5,277 bases of DNA from Bacteroidales bacterium (GTDB lineage Bacteria; Bacteroidota; Bacteroidia; Bacteroidales; Paludibacteraceae). The position numbers were made by a program, and so were the translations under genes. The notes beneath the pieces were generated by a model. It was not told the DNA's origin. It worked only from the letters and a program-made list of their open reading frames with translations, and did no database searches. How positions within the stretch are numbered: position 1 is the first letter of the stretch; the number at the start of each line of letters is the position of its first letter. Shown here piece by piece: positions 1 through 5,277 of the stretch. The stretch is taken from positions 1 to 5,277 of the forward strand of contig JAGHSG010000133.1 of the NCBI GenBank assembly GCA_018066005.1. Reading direction: 5' to 3'.

Positions 1-1638
1 GATTACAAATACGAACCAATGTTTCAACTCGGAAAAGATGAGACCGAGTACTATTTGCTGACCAAAGACCACGTGTCGGTTAGCGAGTTTGAAGGTAAAG
101 AAATTTTGAAAGTAGATGCCGAAGGTCTGACGATGATGGCTCAGCAGGCATTCCACGATGTTAGTTTTATGCTTCGCCGTACGCACAACGAGCAGGTGGC
201 TAAAATCCTTCGTGACCCCGAAGCCAGCGCCAACGATAAATATGTAGCTCTGACTTTCCTTCGTAATGCCGAGGTGGCAGCCAAAGGGCAATTGCCTTTG
301 TGTCAAGATACCGGTACTGCCATCATTCATGGCGAGAAGGGTCAACAGGTGTGGACCGGCTTCTGCGACGAAGAAGCGTTGAGTGAAGGTGTTTATAATA
401 CCTACACCCAATGTAACTTGCGATACAGCCAAAATGCTCCTTGGAGCATGTATGAAGAGGTTAATACCAAATGCAACTTGCCTGCACAAATTGATTTGGA
501 GGCTACCGAAGGTGCCGAATACCGTTTCTTGTGTGTTACCAAGGGCGGCGGCTCTGCCAACAAAACCTATTTATATCAGGAAACCAAAGCCCGCATTCAA
601 AATCCGGGTACTTTGATTCCTTTCCTGGTGGAGAAAATGAAATCGTTAGGCACGGCGGCTTGTCCTCCTTACCATATCGCCATTGTTATTGGTGGTACGT
701 CGGCAGAGAAGAACCTGCTGACCGTTAAATTGGCTTCGACGCATTATTATGATTCTTTGCCCACTACGGGTAACGCTTCAGGTCGTGCTTTCCGTGATGT
801 TGAATTGGAGAAACAGTTGCTGCAAGAGGCGTACAAGATTGGTTTGGGTGCGCAGTTTGGCGGTAAATATATGGCTCACGATGTGCGCGTAGTTCGTCTG
901 CCCCGTCACGGTGCCAGTTGTCCGATTGGTTTGGGCGTCAGTTGCTCGGCTGACCGCAATATAAAATGTAAGATTAATAAACAAGGTATTTGGATTGAGA
1001 AGATGGACACCAATCCGGGTTCACTCATTCCTGCCGAATTGCGTCAAGCCGGTGAAGGCGATGCCGTACAGGTTAATTTGAATCAACCTATGGCTGATGT
1101 GTGCAAGATATTGACCAAATATCCTATCGGCACGCGTTTGAGTTTGAACGGCACGATTATCGTGGGACGTGATATTGCTCATGCTAAGATTAAAGCACGT
1201 TTGGATGCCGGCGAACAGATGCCCGAATACCTCAAAAACCATCCGATTTATTATGCCGGTCCCGCTAAAACACCCGCAGGCATGGCTTGTGGTTCAATGG
1301 GCCCGACAACAGCCGGTCGTATGGATCCGTATGTGGACGAGTTCCAAGACCACGGAGGCAGTATGATTATGCTCGCCAAGGGTAACCGCTCGATTGATGT
1401 AACCAATGCTTGCCAAAAACATGGCGGCTTCTATTTGGGTAGTATAGGTGGTCCGGCCGCTATCTTAGCGCAGGAGAATATCAAGAGCATAGAATGTGTT
1501 GAGTACCCCGAGTTAGGTATGGAAGCCATCTGGAAAATTGAAGTAGAGAACTTCCCCGCCTTCATCTTGGTGGATGATAAAGGAAACGATTTCTTTAAGC
1601 AGTTAAAGCCGTGTACGGGTTGCACCATCCTTAACTGA
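1..1638 (+). CDS. Class I (iron-sulfur) fumarate hydratase, 5' end cut off by the window edge
   Basis: This gene encodes a cytoplasmic class I fumarase, which interconverts fumarate and L-malate using a [4Fe-4S] cluster. Numbering from the Met at base 19, the three cluster cysteines expected from the family are C95 (in LPLCQDTGT), C215 (in TAACPP) and C309 (in LGVSC). Their spacing matches E. coli FumA and Leishmania FH as I recall them. Active-site residues also line up: D97, R135, G178, H297, R384, T430 and R434 (in GPTTAGRMD), and K454. The catalytic machinery looks intact. The frame stays open from base 1 (DYKYEP before that Met), nothing resembling an initiation region precedes base 19, and related Bacteroidales fumarases carry a similar short leader. 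The true start is therefore probably upstream of the window. The C-terminus ends in PCTGCTILN, with two extra cysteines (C532, C535). The last codons and the TGA stop lie in the first copy of the downstream repeat array. Confidence 0.96.
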   Translation, partial: DYKYEPMFQLGKDETEYYLLTKDHVSVSEFEGKEILKVDAEGLTMMAQQAFHDVSFMLRRTHNEQVAKILRDPEASANDKYVALTFLRNAEVAAKGQLPLCQDTGTAIIHGEKGQQVWTGFCDEEALSEGVYNTYTQCNLRYSQNAPWSMYEEVNTKCNLPAQIDLEATEGAEYRFLCVTKGGGSANKTYLYQETKARIQNPGTLIPFLVEKMKSLGTAACPPYHIAIVIGGTSAEKNLLTVKLASTHYYDSLPTTGNASGRAFRDVELEKQLLQEAYKIGLGAQFGGKYMAHDVRVVRLPRHGASCPIGLGVSCSADRNIKCKINKQGIWIEKMDTNPGSLIPAELRQAGEGDAVQVNLNQPMADVCKILTKYPIGTRLSLNGTIIVGRDIAHAKIKARLDAGEQMPEYLKNHPIYYAGPAKTPAGMACGSMGPTTAGRMDPYVDEFQDHGGSMIMLAKGNRSIDVTNACQKHGGFYLGSIGGPAAILAQENIKSIECVEYPELGMEAIWKIEVENFPAFILVDDKGNDFFKQLKPCTGCTILN

Positions 1639-1661
1639 TCCTTAACTCATCGTTAACTAAA
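1629..1661. repeat. Three-copy 11-base direct repeat at the fumarase/LytM junction
   Basis: Three consecutive 11-base units are visible: CCTTAACTGAT (1629-1639), CCTTAACTCAT (1640-1650) and CGTTAACTAAA (1651-1661). The core TTAACT recurs at 1631, 1642 and 1653, exactly 11 bases apart. Units 1 and 2 match at 10 of 11 positions, and units 2 and 3 at 8 of 11. Unit 1 overlaps the end of the fumarase gene, encoding its last residues and its TGA stop (1636-1638). The TAA within each core falls in a different forward frame, and the TTA gives a stop in each reverse frame. The array occupies about half of the intergenic space. Its function is unknown, and it is not a terminator hairpin. Confidence 0.8.
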
Positions 1662-1668
1662 TAGTATC

Positions 1669-1678
1669 TGCAAAAACA
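1669..1678 (+). promoter_or_regulatory. A-rich translation initiation region of the LytM-domain gene
   Basis: The ten bases before the ATG at 1679 are TGCAAAAACA. There is no Shine-Dalgarno-like GGAGG. A-rich sequence just before the start is the usual pattern in Bacteroidota. The string AAAAACAATGAA recurs at the ispC start, which supports both start assignments. Confidence 0.45.
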
Positions 1679-2515
1679 ATGAATAAAACGAATAATCAGT
1701 CCTTTTGGAGTCGACTAAAAACGCGGCGTCGTATAGCCGTCATGGATGACGATAGTTTGAAACAACTATGGTCCTTCCGTTTGTCTGCATTAGGAGTGAT
1801 TATTATGTTTGTGCTGATGTTTTTGGTGACGGTGGCGGTTTTGTCCGTTGTGATTGTATATACTCCTATGCGTAACATCCTGCCAGGGTATAATCAAAAT
1901 ATCCGTGAACGGTTGATGGAAGAGTCTGTACGGTTGGATTCCCTTTCCAATACGATGGACTTGCAAAGGCAGTATTTGGAAGTTATTCGCAGCATAACGG
2001 CAGGAGAGGTCAGTACGGATACGGTTCCCGGCTCGGACTCGTTGCAACTCATCTTCCAAGAACAATTATTGGAAGCCAAGCGCGAAGCAACAGAAGACTT
2101 TGTCGCTCAATATGAACAGAAAGAGAAGGATAATCTGCAATTATTTGACATTCAGAATACCGCTCCTGCCATTACTTTGACAAGTCCTGTCTTGGGAACT
2201 ATAACGCAACATTTCTTGCCGCAAGACGGTTATTACGATATTGCTATCCAAACAGCTGAAAAAGCGAGTGTTATGACTGTCTTGGCAGGTACGATTGTGT
2301 GGCAGGAAAAAGCATTGGATGACACATACACCATCATCGTACAGCATCAAAATTACATAAGCGTTTATCGAAATGTGGGGCATGCTACACATAAAGTGGG
2401 AGATGCTCTGCGCTCCGGAGAAACAATCGGATTGATGACACAACCTCTGCCTCTGCGGTTTGAGTTGTGGAAAGAAGGTTATGCCTTAAATCCGGAGGAG
2501 GTAATCGCTTTTTGA
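1679..2515 (+). CDS. Membrane-anchored protein with a degenerate M23/LytM domain
   Basis: The 278-residue protein has a basic cytoplasmic N-terminus (KTRRR near 14-18), one hydrophobic membrane segment at about 36-61, and the periplasm-side motif YTPMRNILPGY. A charged, probably coiled-coil stretch follows at about 72-155, then a C-terminal M23/LytM fold at about 168-278 (TSPVLGTI, YYDIA, HKVGDALRSGETIG, RFELW). Active M23 peptidases have HxxxD, an HxH motif and a further catalytic His. Here the first His position is D183 (D187 is kept), HxH reads PLR (258-260), and the third position appears to be N232. The domain therefore should not bind zinc or cut peptidoglycan. By analogy with EnvC and NlpD, it may regulate another murein hydrolase or act as a scaffold; that is inference. 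Related Bacteroidales proteins sit in the same position just before ispC and rseP, as I recall. The start at 1679 is supported by the A-rich leader and by the N-in topology. Confidence 0.85.
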   Translation: MNKTNNQSFWSRLKTRRRIAVMDDDSLKQLWSFRLSALGVIIMFVLMFLVTVAVLSVVIVYTPMRNILPGYNQNIRERLMEESVRLDSLSNTMDLQRQYLEVIRSITAGEVSTDTVPGSDSLQLIFQEQLLEAKREATEDFVAQYEQKEKDNLQLFDIQNTAPAITLTSPVLGTITQHFLPQDGYYDIAIQTAEKASVMTVLAGTIVWQEKALDDTYTIIVQHQNYISVYRNVGHATHKVGDALRSGETIGLMTQPLPLRFELWKEGYALNPEEVIAF

Positions 2516-2549
2516 TGAACGGGCGATGAACGGGACGTGAACGGGCGAT
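2514..2549. repeat. Three-copy 11-base direct repeat at the LytM/ispC junction
   Basis: The units are GATGAACGGGC (2514-2524), GATGAACGGGA (2525-2535) and CGTGAACGGGC (2536-2546), followed by a partial fourth GAT (2547-2549). The core TGAACGGG recurs at 2516, 2527 and 2538, exactly 11 bases apart. The first unit begins inside the upstream TGA stop (2513-2515). The unit is G+C-rich, which is odd for a short Bacteroidota intergenic gap, and it is unrelated to the TTAACT array at the previous junction. Each unit contains a TGA in a different forward frame and an overlapping ATG or GTG. The array fills most of the 43-base gap and ends just before the A-run leading to the ispC start. Confidence 0.87.
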
Positions 2550-2558
2550 AAAAAAACA
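2549..2558 (+). promoter_or_regulatory. A-rich translation initiation region of ispC
   Basis: An uninterrupted run of seven A residues, then C and A, separates the repeat array from the ATG at 2559. No Shine-Dalgarno sequence is present. The A-run is probably the unstructured ribosome-loading region. It could also be a site of slippage and length variation. Confidence 0.45.
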
Positions 2559-3710
2559 ATGAAAAAGCAAATAGCCATATTAGGAAGTACGGGGTCGATA
2601 GGTACACAGACCTTGGATGTCGTTCGGGCCAATCCGGACCGATTTGAGGTGTATGCTATCTCTGCCAATAGGAGTGTGGATAAACTGATTGAGCAGGCAC
2701 GCGAATTTCATCCGGAGGTGGTATGTATAGCCGACGAGAGTCTCTACGACCAACTCCAGTCGGCGTTGGAAGATATGCCTTGCAAAGTGTGGGCAGGTGC
2801 TGCGGCTATTGCGGATATGGTGACGATGCCGTCTATTGATATTGTGGTGGCAGCTATGGTTGGTTACGCCGGTTTGTGTCCCACAATGGCTGCCATTCGT
2901 GCCGGTAAGACAATAGCCCTTGCTAATAAAGAAACAATGGTGGTGGCCGGTGAGATAATATGTGATTTGGCACGCCAATACCACACGCCTATTCTTCCGG
3001 TGGATAGCGAGCATAGTGCTATCTTCCAAAGTTTGGTCGGTGAGGATTGTAACGCGATTGATAAGATTTTATTGACAGCCAGCGGAGGTCCGTTCCGCAC
3101 GTTCTCGTTAGAACAGATGCAGACCGTCACAGCCGCCCAAGCGCTCAAACATCCCAACTGGGATATGGGGGCTAAGATAACGATTGACTCGGCCAGTATG
3201 ATGAACAAGGGCTTTGAAGTTATTGAGGCGAAGTGGCTCTTTGGCGTGAATTACGACCAGATAGAAGTATTGGTGCATCCCCAGAGTATCGTCCATTCGG
3301 CTGTTCAGTTCAAAGATGGTGCCATCAAAGCCCAATTGGGTGCGCCTGATATGCGTCTGCCTATTCAGTATGCGTTGACTTTTCCGGAAAGGCTGCCAAG
3401 TGATTTCCCCAGAGCGGACTTGTTGACATTAAAGAACTTGACCTTTGAGAAACCTGACTTGGAGCGCTTCCCTAATCTGCGCCTGGCATACGAGGCTATT
3501 GCTCGCGGAGGAAATATGCCGTGCGTGCTGAATGCCGCGAATGAAGTGGCTAATCTGGCATTCCGTGAAGGAAAATGTGGCTTCTTGGAGATGTCCGAGA
3601 TTATTGCCGACACGATGGCAAAAACAACGTACATACAAAAACCGACATACGAAGATTATGTGGCTTCGGATAAAGAAGCCAGACAGATTGCTAACTTACA
3701 AATTGGATAA
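2559..3710 (+). CDS. ispC: 1-deoxy-D-xylulose 5-phosphate reductoisomerase
   Basis: This is the cytoplasmic enzyme (also called Dxr) that converts 1-deoxy-D-xylulose 5-phosphate to 2-C-methyl-D-erythritol 4-phosphate with NADPH. It is the first committed step of the MEP isoprenoid route and the known target of fosmidomycin. The 383-residue length is typical. Visible motifs are the Rossmann loop GSTGSIG (9-15), ANKE (122-125) with substrate-binding K124, and PVDSEHS with metal ligands D149 and E151. Further on are SGGPF with S175, HPNWDMG with H198, and the S211/N216/K217/E220 set in DSASMMNKGFE, where E220 is the third metal ligand. Later conserved blocks are VHPQSIVHS, GAPDMRLPIQ and LNAANEVA. 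Nothing essential is missing. The ATG at 2559 directly precedes the canonical KKQIAILGSTGSIG start. The C-terminal tail (NLQIG) is encoded within the first copy of the next repeat array. The rseP gene follows after 21 bases, a linkage seen in many bacteria. Confidence 0.98.
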   Translation: MKKQIAILGSTGSIGTQTLDVVRANPDRFEVYAISANRSVDKLIEQAREFHPEVVCIADESLYDQLQSALEDMPCKVWAGAAAIADMVTMPSIDIVVAAMVGYAGLCPTMAAIRAGKTIALANKETMVVAGEIICDLARQYHTPILPVDSEHSAIFQSLVGEDCNAIDKILLTASGGPFRTFSLEQMQTVTAAQALKHPNWDMGAKITIDSASMMNKGFEVIEAKWLFGVNYDQIEVLVHPQSIVHSAVQFKDGAIKAQLGAPDMRLPIQYALTFPERLPSDFPRADLLTLKNLTFEKPDLERFPNLRLAYEAIARGGNMPCVLNAANEVANLAFREGKCGFLEMSEIIADTMAKTTYIQKPTYEDYVASDKEARQIANLQIG

Positions 3711-3729
3711 TTTACAAACTTACAAATTG
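3693..3729. repeat. AT-rich direct repeats at the ispC/rseP junction
   Basis: A perfect 13-base direct repeat, AACTTACAAATTG, occurs at 3693-3705 and 3717-3729, 24 bases apart. A third TTACAAA lies between them at 3712-3718, next to the copy at 3720-3726. The offsets of 16 and 8 bases suggest an 8-base period with four positions: TTACAAAT, TGGATAAT (degenerate), TTACAAAC, TTACAAAT. The first copy is inside the ispC reading frame and encodes its last residues. The TAA stop (3708-3710) lies between copies, and the last copy ends two bases before the rseP ATG. The layout resembles the two upstream junction arrays although the sequence is different. Function unknown. Confidence 0.78.
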
Positions 3730-3731
3730 AA

Positions 3732-5183
3732 ATGATACAAGCATTACAACTGATATTAGCCCTTAGTTTTCTCGTAGTTATTCACGAGTTGGGACATTTT
3801 ACCTTTGCTCGCATCTTTGGGGTGCGTGTGGAGAAATTCTATATGTTCTTTGATTGGAAGTTCTCCATTTTGAAAGCCAAGAAATACGACGGCAAGTGGC
3901 ACTTCCGTTTCTTCCAACCCACAACGGATGAAAAAAACACATCCGATGAGTGGAATCAGCATCCCGATAATACAGAGTGGGGAATAGGTTGGATTCCATT
4001 TGGCGGTTATTGTGCTATTGCAGGAATGGTGGATGAGACGCACGACGCGGAACAAATAGCCAAAACAGAACCGCAGCCGTGGGAGTTCCGCAGCAAGAAT
4101 GTTTGGCAGCGTTTTTGCATCATCATCGGCGGTATTTTAGTTAACTTCATCGCTGCTTTGGTTATCTTCGGGCAGTTATTGTATATCTGGGGAACCGATG
4201 TGTTACCCTTGCGCAATGTGACGACAGGTTTATACTACGCCGAGATATTGGAGCAAGAAGGTTTTCAACAGCAGGACAAAATATTGGCCATCAATGGGGA
4301 AGAACCGCAAGATTTGAGCGATGTAGTGCAATGGCTTATTTTGGAAGGCAGAAAAGATGTTCAAGTCCTTCGCGGGTTGGATACGGTTTCTCTGACGATG
4401 TCGGACGATTTGGGTAAGCGCTACTTGGCTCTGCAAAATGAGTTTGACCGTAAGGAACGGCAGAAACATCGTGCGGATAAGTCTTATCAAAAAGCCCGTC
4501 TTGTCTTGTTGAGCGAGTATATTCCGTTTGTGGTAGACAGTATCATTGTGGGAGATTTGGCAGAGCAGGCAGGGGTATTGAAAGGAGATACCATCTTGGC
4601 TGTTGCCGATGTTCCGACACCATGTATCGATATGGCGATGCAGGAGATTCGCAAGCATCCACGTGAAGATTGCTCGCTAACGATTGGTAGAGATACCGGC
4701 AGAGTGGAGTTGCCTATTTTTATTGGTGACCGCTGCCAAATAGGAGTGGTCCCGTTCGGTCCGACGCATTATTTTGATATTGAGCATACGGAATATACGT
4801 TCTTCCAATCTGTTCCGGCGGGCATACGTCACGGGTGGGATATGCTGGTAATGTATGTTAAGCAATTCAAATTGGTGTTCACCAAAGAGGGTGCCCAGTC
4901 CTTGGGCGGATTTGGTGCTATCGGCTCTATGTTCCCCAAAATATGGAGTTGGTATGCCTTCTGGTATATGACGGCTTTCCTGAGTTTGATTTTGGCATTT
5001 ATGAATTTCTTACCTATTCCGGCTTTGGATGGCGGATATATACTCTTCCTTATCTTTGAGATGCTGACGGGTAAGAAACCGGGAGACAAATTCTTGGAAA
5101 AAGCGAACGAAATAGGTATGTGGCTATTGCTCCTATTACTTATTTTCGCTAATGGAAACGATCTATTAAAACTATTCTTCTGA
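3732..5183 (+). CDS. rseP: RseP-family intramembrane zinc metalloprotease (site-2 protease) with two PDZ domains
   Basis: This inner-membrane protease is of the S2P/M50 type. In model bacteria RseP cleaves membrane-bound anti-sigma factors and remnant signal peptides; the substrate here is unknown. The zinc site is HELGH (H18, E19, H22) in the first membrane segment plus D433 in NFLPIPALDGG near the C-terminus. The conserved GIGWIPFGGY loop is at about 84-93. Further membrane segments are at about 126-150, 408-428 and 460-473. Two PDZ-like regions are visible, at about 165-222 (GFQQQDKILAINGE) and about 264-330 (GDLAEQAGVLKGDTILAV). At 483 residues it is somewhat longer than the roughly 450 I expect for the family. 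The extra length appears to be a hydrophilic stretch at about 49-80 and a highly charged linker between the PDZ regions at about 226-258. All catalytic residues are present. The start is fixed by the first hydrophobic helix. The gene is probably co-transcribed with ispC. Confidence 0.96.
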   Translation: MIQALQLILALSFLVVIHELGHFTFARIFGVRVEKFYMFFDWKFSILKAKKYDGKWHFRFFQPTTDEKNTSDEWNQHPDNTEWGIGWIPFGGYCAIAGMVDETHDAEQIAKTEPQPWEFRSKNVWQRFCIIIGGILVNFIAALVIFGQLLYIWGTDVLPLRNVTTGLYYAEILEQEGFQQQDKILAINGEEPQDLSDVVQWLILEGRKDVQVLRGLDTVSLTMSDDLGKRYLALQNEFDRKERQKHRADKSYQKARLVLLSEYIPFVVDSIIVGDLAEQAGVLKGDTILAVADVPTPCIDMAMQEIRKHPREDCSLTIGRDTGRVELPIFIGDRCQIGVVPFGPTHYFDIEHTEYTFFQSVPAGIRHGWDMLVMYVKQFKLVFTKEGAQSLGGFGAIGSMFPKIWSWYAFWYMTAFLSLILAFMNFLPIPALDGGYILFLIFEMLTGKKPGDKFLEKANEIGMWLLLLLLIFANGNDLLKLFF

Positions 5184-5184
5184 T

Positions 5185-5277
5185 ATGGACTATTTTGCAC
5201 ATGAGTCATCCTATGTGGATGACAATTGCCAAATTGGCAAAGGAACCAAAATATGGCACTTCTCGCATGCGATGTCT
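5185..5277 (+). CDS. Start of a left-handed beta-helix acyltransferase, probably a sugar N-acetyltransferase of the WbpD/WlbB type (3' end outside window)
   Basis: Thirty-one codons are visible before the window ends, reading MDYFAHESSYVDDNCQIGKG and then TKIWHFSHAMS. The pattern of an N-terminal HESSYVD, an IGKGTKIW hexapeptide turn and an HFSHxMS segment is characteristic of trimeric left-handed beta-helix acetyltransferases. These act on UDP-linked 3-amino sugars (WbpD/WlbB family) in O-antigen or capsule precursor synthesis. The specific substrate cannot be told from this fragment, and another hexapeptide-repeat acyltransferase is possible. The ATG lies one base after the rseP stop (TGATATG), so translation is likely coupled and the gene probably belongs to the same transcript. 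No repeat array is present at this junction. Confidence 0.8.
   Translation, partial: MDYFAHESSYVDDNCQIGKGTKIWHFSHAMS

Noticed and set aside
19..21. ATG at base 19 as the real start of the fumarase
   Set aside because: The frame is open to base 1, there is no A-rich or Shine-Dalgarno-like leader, and related proteins have additional residues before this point. It is more likely an internal Met.
383..728. Overlapping plus-strand frames inside the fumarase gene
   Set aside because: They are out-of-frame shadows of a conserved coding region with no family resemblance.
603..1034. Internal duplication in fumarase suggested by two NPG(T/S)LIP segments (residues 196-202 and 332-338)
   Set aside because: The surrounding residues do not match beyond the seven-residue string, so this is probably coincidental or a local turn motif.
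1653..1670. Promoter for the LytM gene in the gap after fumarase
   Set aside because: No convincing Bacteroidota TAnnTTTG -7 element with an upstream TTG at suitable spacing is visible. TAGTATCTG is only a weak resemblance.
1629..1678. Rho-independent terminator after fumarase
   Set aside because: TTAACT cores are weakly self-complementary (GTTAAC), but there is no G+C-rich stem followed by a T run.
2492..2502. GGAGGAGG as a Shine-Dalgarno site for ispC
   Set aside because: It lies about 57 bases before the ispC ATG and encodes conserved-looking residues (NPEEV) of the LytM protein. Too far away to serve that start.
2580..3029. 149-codon minus-strand open frame inside ispC
   Set aside because: It lies wholly opposite a strongly conserved gene, and its His- and Thr-rich composition is what antisense reading of this coding sequence gives. 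No recognisable domain.
1629..3729. CRISPR or dispersed palindromic (REP-like) elements as an explanation for the junction repeats
   Set aside because: The units are 8-11 bases and tandem without spacers, lack long palindromic arms, and differ between junctions. No cas gene is present.
4230..4658. 142-codon minus-strand open frame inside rseP
   Set aside because: It is antisense to the PDZ-coding region of a clear gene, with no recognisable protein features and no start context.
5226..5240. Inverted repeat TTGCCAA-A-TTGGCAA near the window end
   Set aside because: It falls within codons for the hexapeptide turn (NCQIGK). A single 7-base palindrome with a one-base centre inside a gene is readily explained by chance.

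Overview
The window looks like a core chromosomal segment from a member of the Bacteroidota, most likely the order Bacteroidales. All five genes lie on the plus strand, almost end to end. The proteins have the sequence style of Bacteroidales housekeeping genes. Starts are preceded by A-rich stretches rather than Shine-Dalgarno sequences, and G+C is moderate. There is no sign of phage, insertion sequences, CRISPR or RNA genes.

Layout: (1) 1-1638, class I [4Fe-4S] fumarate hydratase, cut at its 5' end by the window edge. (2) 1679-2515, a single-pass membrane protein with a degenerate M23/LytM domain. (3) 2559-3710, DXP reductoisomerase (ispC/dxr). (4) 3732-5183, RseP-family intramembrane site-2 protease. 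(5) 5185-5277, the first 31 codons of a left-handed beta-helix acyltransferase of the sugar N-acetyltransferase type. Gaps are 40, 43, 21 and 1 bases with no terminator hairpin, so co-transcription is likely, at least from the LytM gene onward. Genes 2-5 have a cell-envelope theme: a peptidoglycan hydrolase regulator, the isoprenoid precursor route that also feeds undecaprenyl and quinones, an envelope protease, and a probable surface-sugar enzyme. The fumarase is central carbon metabolism and may simply be a neighbour.

The most unusual signal lies between the genes. Each of the first three junctions contains a short direct-repeat array of different sequence but the same layout. The first copy overlaps the 3' end or stop codon of the upstream gene, and the last ends just before the next start. 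Two arrays have an exact 11-base period and three copies. Because 11 is not a multiple of 3 and each unit carries a stop codon, both place a stop in all three forward frames. In the second array the units also read as a chain of overlapping four-codon start-stop mini-ORFs. The third array is AT-rich, with an apparent 8-base period and a perfect 13-base repeat. I know of no established name or function for these arrays. The genes themselves are conventional apart from the loss of the M23 catalytic histidines and apparent insertions in RseP.
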